DNA of 64,000 bases. Source: Dolichospermum sp. DET69 (GTDB lineage Bacteria; Cyanobacteriota; Cyanobacteriia; Cyanobacteriales; Nostocaceae). The DNA is taken from positions 2,583,501 to 2,647,500 of the forward strand of contig CP070233.1 in NCBI GenBank assembly GCA_017355425.1, given 5' to 3'. Below are positions 27,817 to 36,930 of the stretch, piece by piece. Under the pieces are notes generated by a model. It worked only from the letters and a program-made list of their open reading frames with translations, was not told the DNA's origin and searched no databases. The position numbers and the translations under genes are program-made. Every line of letters begins with the position of its first letter. The first letter of the stretch is position 1.

Positions 27817-28602
27817 ATGACATTCAATGAGTTCTCTAGCCGTTCTGATGGTATTGATCTATTATACCTGTATCACCAAAATCCCTCTATTCAGCTACGT
27901 AACCAGTTAGTAGAATTACATAAGGGGTTAGTGCGAAAAATCGCCTCTAAATTTAGCCAAAAATGTTATGAACCTTATGAAGATTTGGAGCAAATCGGAT
28001 ATTTTGGCTTAATTAGAGCAATTGAACGTTTTGATCCTCATCAGGGATGCGCTCTTAGTTCCTTTGCTGTACCGTATATTCGTGGTGAAATTCTTCATTT
28101 TTTACGCGATAACTCTACTTTATTAAAAATTCCCCGTCGTTGTCAAGAACTTTACAATCAAGGGCAAAAAATTCGCAGAGAATTAGCCATATCTTTAAAT
28201 CATCCCCCCACAGAAATTGAAATTGCTAACAAGCTGCATATATCCCTGGAAGAGTGGCAAGAAACCAAGTTAGCAGCCCAAAATCGAATGCCTCTGAGTC
28301 TAGATAATACAACATCTAATTATGTAAATTCCCCAGTCACCTGGGTTGATTTGCTTCCCTGTCAACATACTACCGCACTTCAGCAACAACAAGAAGAACA
28401 ACAGCAGCTAGAAGGAGCAATAAGTATGCTAGATGATAAACCTAGAATGGCAGTGGAGTTAGTATTTGTTGAACAATTAACTCGCAAGGATGCTGCTAAG
28501 AAGATTGGGGCTACACCAATAACAGTAACACGATATCTGCAACAAGGTCTGCAACAGTTGATTACTTATTTACAACCAGCTACTATTGCTACTGGATCTT
28601 GA
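27817..28602 (+). CDS. sigF: RNA polymerase sigma factor, group 3, SigF type
   Basis: A 261-residue sigma-70 family factor. Region 2 reads EDLEQIGYFGLIRAIERF and FAVPYIRGEILHFLRD. Region 3 (IPRRCQELYNQGQKIRREL) and region 4 with the helix-turn-helix (AAKKIGATPITVTRYLQ) follow. The order and spacing match cyanobacterial SigF, which controls pilus and motility genes in Synechocystis. A poly-Gln patch (QQQQEEQQQQ-like) separates regions 3 and 4. The ATG at 27817 follows AAAGGAATT. A clear terminator lies about 120 bp downstream. Confidence 0.85.
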   Translation: MTFNEFSSRSDGIDLLYLYHQNPSIQLRNQLVELHKGLVRKIASKFSQKCYEPYEDLEQIGYFGLIRAIERFDPHQGCALSSFAVPYIRGEILHFLRDNSTLLKIPRRCQELYNQGQKIRRELAISLNHPPTEIEIANKLHISLEEWQETKLAAQNRMPLSLDNTTSNYVNSPVTWVDLLPCQHTTALQQQQEEQQQLEGAISMLDDKPRMAVELVFVEQLTRKDAAKKIGATPITVTRYLQQGLQQLITYLQPATIATGS

Positions 28603-28720
28603 AATACTGGCAAAAAATACGGAGGTTGATAGTTTTTGGCATTTTGGCATTTTTTCGACTTGGTGCATTGCTATTCTGGGTACGCGAATGTCTTTGTGCG
28701 ATAATTCCGACTTGCAGAAT

Positions 28721-28750
28721 CCCTCGGTCCACAACTGAGGGTCTTTTTTT
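28721..28750 (+). terminator. Rho-independent terminator after sigF
   Basis: The stem CCCTC(G)G / CT(G)AGGG with an eight-base loop is followed by TCTTTTTTT. Confidence 0.75.
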
Positions 28751-28757
28751 ATCTATT

Positions 28758-29002
28758 TAGGGCTTGCTGAATAAAGCAAAAGAGTTGATAGATAAAGGTT
28801 TGCAGGGTTTTATAACCAAGCAAGTGCAAGATTATTGACAATAGATGTTTAAAACCCTTGCATTTTCACTCTTCTATAATCGCGTAAATTTGAGGACTAA
28901 TTGTCCAACCTTCTCTTCCTTCTTCTTCCTCCTCTTTATTCCTCCTGACTCGGTGACTCCTGACTCCTAGTCCTTACGAAAAGACTTATTCAGCAAACCC
29001 TA
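28758..29002. mobile_element. MITE-like element with 17-bp terminal inverted repeats
   Basis: The left end TAGGGCTTGCTGAATAA (28758-28774) and right end TTATTCAGCAAACCCTA (28986-29002) are inverted copies with one mismatch. The 245 bp between them hold no gene; part is a GACTCCTGACTCCT-type repeat. It is probably a non-autonomous derivative of an insertion sequence with these ends. The transposase is not in this window. Confidence 0.75.
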
Positions 29003-29201
29003 TTTATATTTTACACCTTCTCAATAAGAGTTTGGTGGGCATTACCCACCCTACGAAATCATCATGGTATAAGAGGTGAATCTATTCAATTAGACAGAAA
29101 TGAATTAAATTTAAACTTGACTAGAGATAGAGATAATTATATAAAAATAAAGTTAAATTTATAAATAGAACTAGTCCACATTCTAATGTCTTTAATTATA
29201 G

Positions 29202-29237
29202 CCTCCAGTTATTTTTTAAGCTGGAGGTGATTTTTTT
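29202..29237 (+). terminator. Strong terminator with no obvious gene upstream
   Basis: A perfect 7-bp stem CCTCCAG/CTGGAGG with a 12-base loop is followed by TGATTTTTTT on the plus strand. sigF already has its own terminator 450 bp upstream, so this one may end a small RNA from the 29050-29200 region. On the minus strand there is no T-run after the stem. Confidence 0.55.
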
Positions 29238-29282
29238 GTCAATTTTTTCTGGCAAAGATTTGAGAAATAAATTTCTATCTCA

Positions 29283-30131
29283 TCATTGAAATACTTTTTC
29301 TAAATTATATTGTTCTTTTTGTAATAAAGTGGTTATTTCTATATATTCCTTAAATAAGGAGGCATGATTAAGATTATCTATTAATAAATCAAATTTATAT
29401 ACTTCTTTGGTGTCACCATGAGCTAAGACTAAAGGACGAATAGATAACCAAGTGCGACTTATTTTTTTCGCAGTTTTACTTAACCAGGGTTTATTTCCTG
29501 TGGGAATCCAGATTTCTAATTCTCGTTCATAGTAGTTCAACAAAGTAACTTCCACTGGTATTTTTTCTGGGAAATTTTTATTCATTTGAGCTACTACAAA
29601 AGTAATTTGATTAGAACTACGCATTGCTATTTGGAAATCTTTATTGGCAATAGCGTTATCTAATAGATAAATTTTAGCAATTAGTTTTTTGAACTGGAGT
29701 GTTTTGAATGGAAATGTTGTTTCTAAATCCTTAGTAAAGGTTTGGATTTTTTTGTTCTCAGCTTGGGCTTTTCTCCAATGGTGAACTTTTGCTAATTTAT
29801 AAATATGTTGACTGGATTGAGATATCTTAGTTAAATCATCTGCACAATGATTTTGATTTTTAGAACTATCAATATTTGGTAATTTTTCCAGGAAAAGGTG
29901 ATTGACTTGTATTTCTTGCTGTTTCGGTATATTGCTATATGTATAATTATTCTTAATTACTTCCCAATTATGAAAATTATCGCTAGTTTCCATATTATTG
30001 TCATGTTGAACCATAATTGCAATTGGCGATCGCACTTCGTTATTAAATATAACTTTTATGAAGCCATAAAATCCTAATATGACTAATAAATGTACAAAAA
30101 TAATTATTTTTACGAACTTTTTCATCGCCAT
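29283..30131 (-). CDS. Hypothetical membrane-anchored helical protein
   Basis: A 282-residue protein. One hydrophobic helix near the N-terminus (KIIIFVHLLVILGFYGFIK, about 7-25) would anchor it with the bulk outside the cytoplasm. Residues 95-280 are almost all helical with regular charged heptads, and could form a four-helix bundle. A single Cys is present (NHCADD). I do not recognise the family. ATG codons at 30131 and 30125 are both possible. It is divergent from the two small secreted protein genes. Confidence 0.55.
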   Translation of the reverse strand: MAMKKFVKIIIFVHLLVILGFYGFIKVIFNNEVRSPIAIMVQHDNNMETSDNFHNWEVIKNNYTYSNIPKQQEIQVNHLFLEKLPNIDSSKNQNHCADDLTKISQSSQHIYKLAKVHHWRKAQAENKKIQTFTKDLETTFPFKTLQFKKLIAKIYLLDNAIANKDFQIAMRSSNQITFVVAQMNKNFPEKIPVEVTLLNYYERELEIWIPTGNKPWLSKTAKKISRTWLSIRPLVLAHGDTKEVYKFDLLIDNLNHASLFKEYIEITTLLQKEQYNLEKVFQ

Positions 30132-30519
30132 AGATTAAAGACCAGTATTAACTAAATCGTAAATCATGATTGTCAAGAAGTTGAAAAGATTTCAGCTATA
30201 GAGTCTATGGCTTTCAATCAAGTCTCCGCTACTACACAAACAAAATCCAGATGGTGCGTAGACTTGATAGAACAAGCAGCATAGGCGTGTTTGCTCATGC
30301 ACTTAAGTCACTGATTTGGATACGGAAAGGGACTTTTACTGCTAATTTCCTCATGGGATAGCTATTAGCTAACGCCTGAATGCTGCGGTATAACTATACT
30401 TTCTGAATTTTTTAAAATATTTTAAAATCTTTCCGAATTCTTTACTTTTACTTCCTATAGTTAAAAGTAAGCAAGAAAACAACCTTGCACAAAATCAATA
30501 TTTAAGAAGAGATAAAACA
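30132..30519. other. Divergent intergenic region
   Basis: No gene is clearly supported. A short stop-free stretch (MAFNQVSATTQTKSRWCVDL, 30208-30285) looks like chance or a remnant. The AT-rich part 30400-30470 should hold the promoter of the small secreted protein genes. Their leader (CACAAAATCAATAT) is copied in front of the second gene. Confidence 0.4.
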
Positions 30520-30732
30520 ATGAAAAGCACAACTAAAGCAATTTTCAGTCTTGGTTTAATCAGTTTCTTAACTTTGGGTGGAATCTGTCAGAATGCTTTT
30601 GCTGCTGAAGCTCAACCTGGTAGTCACCACCATTCAATGATGAAAAAACACACAGTGAGAAGCCACAAACATAGACCAGCTCATGCCAAAAAGCATCGTT
30701 CTTCAGTTAAACATACTATGGTTAACAAATAA
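30520..30732 (+). CDS. Small secreted His/Lys-rich protein (copy 1)
   Basis: A 70-residue protein. Residues 1-28 are a clear signal peptide with likely cleavage after NAFA. The mature part of about 42 residues is rich in His and Lys (SHHHSMM, SHKHRPAHAKKHRSS), so metal binding is plausible; it has no Cys. It is one of a tandem pair with the gene at 30805. The signal peptides differ at one residue (Ser3/Ile3), but the mature parts have diverged almost completely. The family is not recognised. Confidence 0.7.
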   Translation: MKSTTKAIFSLGLISFLTLGGICQNAFAAEAQPGSHHHSMMKKHTVRSHKHRPAHAKKHRSSVKHTMVNK

Positions 30733-30804
30733 TTCTGTTTCCACTTTTTAGCATTTCAAAATTTATAGTCTTACACAAAATCAACATCAGGAAAGGATAA
30801 AACA

Positions 30805-31035
30805 ATGAAAATCACAACTAAAGCAATTTTCAGTCTTGGTTTAATCAGCTTCTTAACTTTGGGTGGAATCTGCCAGAATGCTTTTGCTGGTCAAACTCAC
30901 ACTAGTAATCATCATTCAGTTACGAAAAAAGCTAAACATAAAGCTAAAAAACCAGTTAAAACACCAGTTAAAACACCAGTTAAAACACCAGCAACTACAG
31001 CACCAGGAACTACAAAACCAGCACCAAAAAAATAA
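30805..31035 (+). CDS. Small secreted Lys/Thr/Pro-rich protein (copy 2)
   Basis: A 76-residue paralogue of the preceding gene. The signal peptide is nearly identical, and so is the leader before the ATG (ACACAAAATCAACAT, GGATAAAACA). The mature part keeps only a short HTSNHHS segment, then becomes a basic repeat of KTPV (PVKTPVKTPVKTP) and ends in a TTAPGTTKPAPKK tail. The repeat looks like slippage of a 12-bp unit. It is probably periplasmic or cell-wall associated. The role is unknown. Confidence 0.7.
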   Translation: MKITTKAIFSLGLISFLTLGGICQNAFAGQTHTSNHHSVTKKAKHKAKKPVKTPVKTPVKTPATTAPGTTKPAPKK

Positions 31036-31066
31036 GTTATTTTCCGGATATTATCCTTTCATTCTC

Positions 31067-31223
31067 TTAGAGGATGTTTGAAAAGTATCAGAATTAATCG
31101 AGATCCCCCCAACCCCCCTTAAAAAGGGGGGCTAAATTCCTCAAAGTCCCCCTTTTTAAGGGGGATTTAGGGGGATCTGCGGGTGTTAGATACCACACGA
31201 AAAAGTTTTCAAACAACCTCTTA
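31067..31223. mobile_element. MITE-like element, TTAGAGG family (copy A)
   Basis: The left end TTAGAGGATGTTTGAAAAGT and right end AGTTTTCAAACAACCTCTTAA are inverted copies with a few mismatches. The centre has two facing arms with CCCCCTTTTTAAGGGGG. Relatives lie at 40015-40185, 52658-52757, 38607-38743 (right end only) and 48235-48360 (left end only). Confidence 0.75.
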
Positions 31224-31384
31224 ACTACAGGACTAATATTTAATTTTTAAATATTATGTATGGTGAGAATTACTGGCGATATCATGGTTTTGGTGGGCAT
31301 TGCCCACCCTACATTACTTAAAGTTTTATCAAGTAATGCAATATTTTATTATATTAATTAGGTTGGGTAATTATTAAACTCAAT

Positions 31385-32629
31385 CTAATTTTTTAGTGAA
31401 GTTAATAATAAGCGTGTTGTAAAACAACTACCAAATCCTAATTCACTCTTGACAGTAATTAATCCACCATGTTTTCTGGCAATGGCTTGAGCAATAGCTA
31501 AACCCAAACCCGAACCCCCACAATTATAACTGCGAGATTCATCGGCTCGCCAAAATCTATCAAAAACTTTTTCCAAATTATCTGGAGAAATTCCTACACC
31601 TGTATCTTTTATACTGACGTAGACATGAGAACCTAGACTACGAGTTGTAATTTCAATTGTACCTGCTAAATAAGTATAGTTAATAGCATTTTCTAGCAAA
31701 TTAGTAAATAATCTTTTTAATTGTTCACAATCACCAAGTACATATAAATTTTGATCTAATTGTAATTTGATCTGAATTTGTTTAGTCTCAGCTTGAGGTT
31801 TATATAATTTATATAAGTTATCTAAAATTTCTATTAAATTAACAGGATTTGGCTCTTCATTGGGGATGATATCAGTCCGCGCTAAAAGTAATAAATCTTC
31901 GGTTAAACTAGACATTTGTTTAGTCGCGCTGAGAATAGCTTGAAATTTTTCTAAATCTGTTTCTCGAATTGCTTCTGGATATTTAATTGCTACTGAAGCA
32001 TTACTTTTAATTGCCATTAATGGACCTCTGAGTTCATGAGAAGCATCAGCAGTAAATTGTTGAAGTTTTCGTAAACTTTCTTCGATTGGTTGCATAGATT
32101 GACGAATTAACCATACTCCACCAATACCGCTAATTAGGAGAGCAAAACAAATTCCTCCTTCTAAACCCCAGTCAAGTTTATTTAAAGTTTGATTGAGATA
32201 TTCTAGTGATTCACTAGCTCTTACATATCCAATTAGTTTACCATCTTCACTCCCAATTATTGGTAATGTAATAGCAATAATGGGATTTTTACCTGATTGA
32301 ATTTGTTTTTTCACATGAGGATAAAGAGGTAAATTTGCCAAATTTTCACCTTGTTGTTGCAGAAAATTGCCGTCTTTGTTAAACCATTGTAAACCTTGAT
32401 GTCTATTGGTAATATCTTGAATAGGAAAATCATTATCTAATTTAATTTTACCATTAGTGTATTCTGAATTAGCAGCAGCAAGTTCTCCTAAATCAATTAA
32501 CTTTTCGGTAATTTCTTGTTCAAGACTTTGAGTTACAAAAATTCTGACTGCTGATGTAAATACTCCTAATACTGAACCAACTACTAATAAATAAGATAAT
32601 AATAAGCGATACTTAATTATCCACAACAT
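31385..32629 (-). CDS. Sensor histidine kinase
   Basis: A 414-residue membrane kinase. There are membrane helices at 8-30 and 158-176 with an extracytoplasmic sensor loop of about 125 residues between. The H-box DASHELRGP has His198 as phosphorylation site. The ATP-binding domain has the N-box NLLENAINY, DTGVGIS and GGSGLGLAI. Its ATG overlaps the stop of the response regulator gene (TAATG), so the two are translationally coupled. The domain make-up is like RppB/NrsS-type sensors; the signal cannot be read from the sequence. Confidence 0.9.
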   Translation of the reverse strand: MLWIIKYRLLLSYLLVVGSVLGVFTSAVRIFVTQSLEQEITEKLIDLGELAAANSEYTNGKIKLDNDFPIQDITNRHQGLQWFNKDGNFLQQQGENLANLPLYPHVKKQIQSGKNPIIAITLPIIGSEDGKLIGYVRASESLEYLNQTLNKLDWGLEGGICFALLISGIGGVWLIRQSMQPIEESLRKLQQFTADASHELRGPLMAIKSNASVAIKYPEAIRETDLEKFQAILSATKQMSSLTEDLLLLARTDIIPNEEPNPVNLIEILDNLYKLYKPQAETKQIQIKLQLDQNLYVLGDCEQLKRLFTNLLENAINYTYLAGTIEITTRSLGSHVYVSIKDTGVGISPDNLEKVFDRFWRADESRSYNCGGSGLGLAIAQAIARKHGGLITVKSELGFGSCFTTRLLLTSLKN

Positions 32630-33303
32630 TAGTTATTCCCTAAACGATATCCGACACCATAAACAGTTTCAATAATTTTTTCAGATGCCCCAACAGCTTT
32701 TAATTTTTTACGTAAATTATTAATATGGGTTTTGACAGTATCTTCACCAGAAATTTTATCAAATTCCCATAATTTATCTAAAATAGATGTGCGAGTTAAG
32801 ACTTGCTGGGGATTTTTCATAAAATACTCTAAAATCATATATTCCTTAGGTGTTAATAACAGAGTTTTATCTTGATAGCTAATATGAAAACTACCAGGAT
32901 CTAGTTGTAAGTTACCATAAACTAATATGGATGGACGAACTTCTAAATTCCTCCGAGATAAAGCGCGAACACGGGCTGTTAATTCTTCTAAATCAAATGG
33001 TTTAATTAAATAATCATCAGCCCCTGCATCTAATCCAATTACTTTGTCTGCTGTAGTATCTCTGGCTGTGAGCATTAAAATTAGGGCATTATATTTAATA
33101 GATCGTAAGCGTTTACATAAACTAATTCCATCTAACTTTGGCAGCATTAGGTCTAATAAAATTATGTCATATTGTGTTGATTGACTATATTCCCAACCTT
33201 CAATTCCATCCTTAGCAATATCTACAACATAACGTTGATGTTTTAAATCTTCTGCTAAGGGTTTGGCAATACGTTCATCATCTTCTACAAGTAAGATTCT
33301 CAT
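32629..33303 (-). CDS. OmpR-family response regulator
   Basis: A 224-residue regulator, first gene of a two-gene operon with the histidine kinase. The receiver domain has the acidic pair in LLVEDDE, phospho-acceptor Asp51 (IILLDLMLP) and the Lys in LIKPFDLEEL. The C-terminal half is a winged-helix DNA-binding domain (LTPKEYMILEYFMKNPQQVL; VYGVGYRLG). The start at 33303 gives the usual N-terminus MRILLVEDD; an upstream start would add four residues. It belongs to the RppA/NrsR type by order and length. Targets are unknown. Confidence 0.9.
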   Translation of the reverse strand: MRILLVEDDERIAKPLAEDLKHQRYVVDIAKDGIEGWEYSQSTQYDIILLDLMLPKLDGISLCKRLRSIKYNALILMLTARDTTADKVIGLDAGADDYLIKPFDLEELTARVRALSRRNLEVRPSILVYGNLQLDPGSFHISYQDKTLLLTPKEYMILEYFMKNPQQVLTRTSILDKLWEFDKISGEDTVKTHINNLRKKLKAVGASEKIIETVYGVGYRLGNN

Positions 33304-33332
33304 AATTAATGGCAAGATTAGAACTAAAAAAT

Positions 33333-34310
33333 TTATTTTAACAAAGTAGAAGTAGTATTAATTATAATTTGTGCTGCACCTGTAAAAAATTCCCTTTGAA
33401 TATTTTTGGGAACATCACTAGGTTGATGATAATGAGGACTACGTAAATTAGCAGTATCCGTTACTAGCACAGCCCCCACTCCTTGATACCAAAATGGGGC
33501 ATGATCACTGCGGAGGGTATCTGGTGTTAATAAACCTTTGAGGGGAATAGGTATTTTGAGGATCTTGGGGAGGTTCTCGCTAGAGTTGGCAAAAGCTTTT
33601 AATAAAGATAAGTTTTCTAGATCACCGACTACGGCTAAAAAATCTCCCTTGTCACCAAGTGGAGTTACAGGCAACCCAGCGGGATATTTTTGACAGCCAG
33701 GAATGTAACAAGCATAACCCACCATATCCATAATAATTACGCCTTGGAGATTTTTTAAATGGGCTGGTTGATTAACAAAAGCCTTACTGCCTAAAAGTCC
33801 TGCTTCTTCTTGATCAAAAAAAGCTAATTGTAATGTTTTTGGTGTGGAAACAGAACTAAAAAGTCTGGCAATTTCTAATATTACAGCTATACCAGTGGCG
33901 TTATCATCTGCACCAGGAGAGGCCGGAACTGTGTCATAATGAGCAGCAACCAGAATTGCCCCAGCGGTTTTGTCTGTTCCTAATCGTTGGGTAAAAATAT
34001 TCACACCGTCCGTAAATTTTTCTAGCTGAGGTTGCCAACCAAATTTTTGTAGTTCCTTTCTGATATATGTACGGGTACGTAATCGCTCCATTTGTGAATA
34101 ACGCCGAAAATTCAACTTTTGAACATGAGCAAAAAGTTGCTCACCATCAACCAATAGAGTATTATTCACATTTCTGGGTGGTAACTGAGGTGGAGACAGT
34201 TGTACAGGAGTATTTTTAACTATTGGTACAATCTCCGGTTGGTGAAAAAAACCACCTATAGCCATAAAGACTATTATCCCTATCAGCACCCATAGCCATT
34301 TTTTGATCAT
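33333..34310 (-). CDS. M28-family zinc aminopeptidase, secreted or membrane-anchored
   Basis: A 325-residue protein. Residues 5-24 form a signal anchor. The M28 metal site is complete: HYD (AAHYDTVPASPGADDNATG), the second Asp in GADDNATG, Glu-Glu in FFDQEEAGLLGS, Asp in IMDMVGY, and the last His in RSPHYHQPSD. Such enzymes cut single residues from peptides in the periplasm. It ends 30 bp upstream of the response regulator on the same strand, so it may be in the same transcript. Confidence 0.85.
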   Translation of the reverse strand: MIKKWLWVLIGIIVFMAIGGFFHQPEIVPIVKNTPVQLSPPQLPPRNVNNTLLVDGEQLFAHVQKLNFRRYSQMERLRTRTYIRKELQKFGWQPQLEKFTDGVNIFTQRLGTDKTAGAILVAAHYDTVPASPGADDNATGIAVILEIARLFSSVSTPKTLQLAFFDQEEAGLLGSKAFVNQPAHLKNLQGVIIMDMVGYACYIPGCQKYPAGLPVTPLGDKGDFLAVVGDLENLSLLKAFANSSENLPKILKIPIPLKGLLTPDTLRSDHAPFWYQGVGAVLVTDTANLRSPHYHQPSDVPKNIQREFFTGAAQIIINTTSTLLK

Positions 34311-34451
34311 GATTTAACTCGACCTAGAGGTAATACAATATCAAAGCTCCACCAAGTTTGACAGGTTGTCTTTTGACATTGGCGGACATCATGGTAAGAG
34401 TTCATAAAGGTATGCTTTCCCAATTGCCAATTCCCAGTTCCCATAATTAAT

Positions 34452-35675
34452 ATGCTAGATTTATTACTCATTATGCTTCTTGGGTTTCTGGGCAGTTTTG
34501 GCCATTGCTTTGGGATGTGTGGACCTTTAACAGTAGCTTTTTCTCTTTCTCAGCAGGAAAATCCGACTTGGCAACAACAATTAAAATTTCATACCTTGCT
34601 CAACTTGGGGCGAATGTTAAGTTACGCTTTAGTTGGTGCTGGTATTGGCGCAATCGGTTCGGTATTAGTAGAAAGTGGACAACTGGCAGGAGTTGGTAGT
34701 GATTTGCGGCGCTGGATAGCTATCATTACAGGTATGATGCTGATTTGGTTTGGTTTAGGACAGGTAAAACCAGATTTTTTACCGCATATTCCCTTGTTAC
34801 ACCCCATATTAAAAGGGAATTTACATAACCGTCTCAGTGCGGGGATGATGAAGTTATCTGCACAAACTCAATGGTGGACACCGGCACTTTTAGGTATGAC
34901 TTGGGGATTAATGCCCTGTGGTTTTTTATATGCGGCTCAAATTAAGGCTGCGGCTACAGGGAATTTGTGGGAAGGTGCAGCGACAATGTTAGCTTTTGGG
35001 ATGGGGACGCTACCCATTATGCTAGGTGTAGGTGTTTCCACGGCGTTAATTAGTAAAGATCAGCGTAGTCAATTGTTTCGCTTGGGTGGGTGGGTAACTC
35101 TGATCATTGGTGCTATTACTCTGTTGCGAACGGGGGATACCATGACAGATTATAGTGGACACGCGTCCCTATTTTGTTTAATTCTCTCATTAATTGCCCG
35201 ACCTGTGCATAGTTTTTGGTCTGCACCTCTGCGTTACCGTCGGGCTTTGGGAGTGGGGGCTTTTGTTCTCGCGGGGGTGCATACTATCCATCATTTTGAA
35301 CACGCACTGAATTGGAATTTCACCGCTGTTTGGTTTTTACCGTTAGAATTACAATGGGGAATGGGTGCAGGGGCTTTGGCATTGGTGTTAATGATTCCCG
35401 CTGCTTGTACAAGTTTTGATTTTCTGCAAAATTCTTTAGGTAAGCGTTGGCGACAAATTCATCTTTTGACTGTACCCGCTTTGTTATTGAGTGCTATTCA
35501 TACGGTGATGATTGGTTCTCATTACCTGGGTGCTTTTAGATTAAGTTGGCAAAACCAGTTAGCAGCCGTGTTGCTGGGGATAATTATTTTTGGTGTATTA
35601 TTAGTGCGCTCACGGTATTTTTGGTTATATTTACATCTAGAAAAATTTTATGTTCCTCCCAATAAGTCGCGGTAA
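34452..35675 (+). CDS. TauE/SafE (UreH_2)-like membrane protein fused to a ferric-reductase-like domain
   Basis: A 407-residue membrane protein. Residues 1-215 carry six helices of the UreH_2/TauE-like type, with the conserved GHCFGMCGP (17-25) that may bind a metal in the first helix. Residues 230-400 carry further helices with spaced histidines (HTIHHFEHAL, LLSAIHTVM), which fit a haem-binding ferric-reductase or cytochrome b domain. This points to metal or electron transport across the membrane; copper and iron are both possible. The next gene overlaps its end by 26 bp, so the two proteins probably act together. Confidence 0.75.
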   Translation: MLDLLLIMLLGFLGSFGHCFGMCGPLTVAFSLSQQENPTWQQQLKFHTLLNLGRMLSYALVGAGIGAIGSVLVESGQLAGVGSDLRRWIAIITGMMLIWFGLGQVKPDFLPHIPLLHPILKGNLHNRLSAGMMKLSAQTQWWTPALLGMTWGLMPCGFLYAAQIKAAATGNLWEGAATMLAFGMGTLPIMLGVGVSTALISKDQRSQLFRLGGWVTLIIGAITLLRTGDTMTDYSGHASLFCLILSLIARPVHSFWSAPLRYRRALGVGAFVLAGVHTIHHFEHALNWNFTAVWFLPLELQWGMGAGALALVLMIPAACTSFDFLQNSLGKRWRQIHLLTVPALLLSAIHTVMIGSHYLGAFRLSWQNQLAAVLLGIIIFGVLLVRSRYFWLYLHLEKFYVPPNKSR

Positions 35676-36279
35676 ATTGACTCTTTCGACTTCATGTAAC
35701 AGCAAAATCAGATATCTATTATTATTAATTTTATCTAGTTTGATAGTTACTACAAATACTCAAGTTCTAGCCCACACGGTGAAAATATCCGCAGATGTGG
35801 GTGGTACTGTCCATTTAGAACCTAATGATAATCCCCGCGCTGGGGAAGTTACTCAAACTTGGTTTGCCCTGACGCGAAAAGGTGGTAAGGTAATTCCTTT
35901 AAAAGATTGTAATTGTCGGTTAGCTATTTATGCTGAACCTCATGTAGCCGGAGAACCAGCCTTAATTGAACCTCGATTAAAGTCTCTTCAGGTTGAACGC
36001 TATGAAGGTATACCAGGGGCAGAAGTTACTTTTCCCAAACCAGGAGCTTATCAATTGCAATTGAGTGGTAAACCTGTGACTGAGGGCAGTTTTAAACCTT
36101 TTGAGTTAAAGTTTGTTGTCACTGTAGCTACAGGAAAGGCTGTAGATATTTCTCAACCGGGGCAAAATGTCAACGAGAATCAGCAAGGAACAACCATTGG
36201 GTTAGCACAACCTTTAATTGGGTTGGGAGTTTTGTTAATTTCTGGAGGTATTGTAGTTTTTTTGAGACAAATTAAGTAA
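35650..36279 (+). CDS. Periplasmic beta-sandwich protein, partner of the TauE-like protein
   Basis: A 209-residue protein whose ATG lies 26 bp inside the previous gene, in another frame. Residues 16-41 are a signal peptide. The mature part opens HTVKISADVGGTVHLEPNDN, and CNC at 92-94 and several His could bind metal. A C-terminal helix (about 185-203) anchors it in the membrane. Related proteins occur in other cyanobacteria beside similar transporters; an Ig-like fold is likely from the strand pattern. The function is not known. Confidence 0.65.
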   Translation: MFLPISRGKLTLSTSCNSKIRYLLLLILSSLIVTTNTQVLAHTVKISADVGGTVHLEPNDNPRAGEVTQTWFALTRKGGKVIPLKDCNCRLAIYAEPHVAGEPALIEPRLKSLQVERYEGIPGAEVTFPKPGAYQLQLSGKPVTEGSFKPFELKFVVTVATGKAVDISQPGQNVNENQQGTTIGLAQPLIGLGVLLISGGIVVFLRQIK

Positions 36280-36343
36280 GTTGGCGTTAAAAATTGTCGT
36301 TGGCATAAGACAGGGAGCAGGGGAAAAAGGGTTTTAGCATCAA

Positions 36344-36930
36344 TTAAGGATTCGGTAGTTTTAAATTTAATTCTTGCAAAGTAGGAAAATCTGAATTAAT
36401 TGTCATCCTATTTGGTTCAACGGATTTATTATTAACTTTTAACTCATAAGTTCCTTGTCGCAACTGTTCCAAATAGAAAACACCTGAACTATTTGTAATA
36501 GATGCAAATGATGATTTAGTATTATCAATAGCTTCAACCCTAGCGCCAACAATGGGTTTTCCTTCAGCATCTTTCACAGTTCCCGCTAAAGTATAAGAAG
36601 CTTATTATTTTTATCTAAAAAAGGTTGAATAAATATACCACCTTCACTGCGTAAACTTTCAGATTGAGAGTCTCCAAATCTTAAATTAGGACTGAAATTA
36701 ACTACTGAACCAATTTCAAGCCGATAAGAAGTTGTATCTGATGTCATAGAAATTCCGTCATAACGCAAACGCAGAGATAAACCGGGAATGAAAAAAGTAG
36801 AAACAGAAGCTAATAAACCACTACCTTGAGAACCGATACCATAACCAAGATCAAAATCCCAGAGACGAAGTTGATTAATATAGGGTGATTGATATTTCCA
36901 TTTTAATGTTAATAAACTATTACTACTTAT
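36344..36930 (-). pseudogene. 3' fragment of an outer-membrane usher-like beta-barrel gene
   Basis: On the minus strand, about 110 codons of beta-barrel sequence (YQSPYINQLRLWDFDLGYG, SLRLRYDGISMTSD) run to DKNNK at about 36600. There a frameshift breaks the frame, and the next frame continues ASYTLAGTVKDAEGKPIVGA, a carboxypeptidase-type regulatory domain, to the stop. The order barrel then regulatory domain matches the C-terminus of usher-like outer membrane proteins. The 5' part is gone: at about 36935 the sequence changes to an NRPS gene fragment. Confidence 0.7.
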
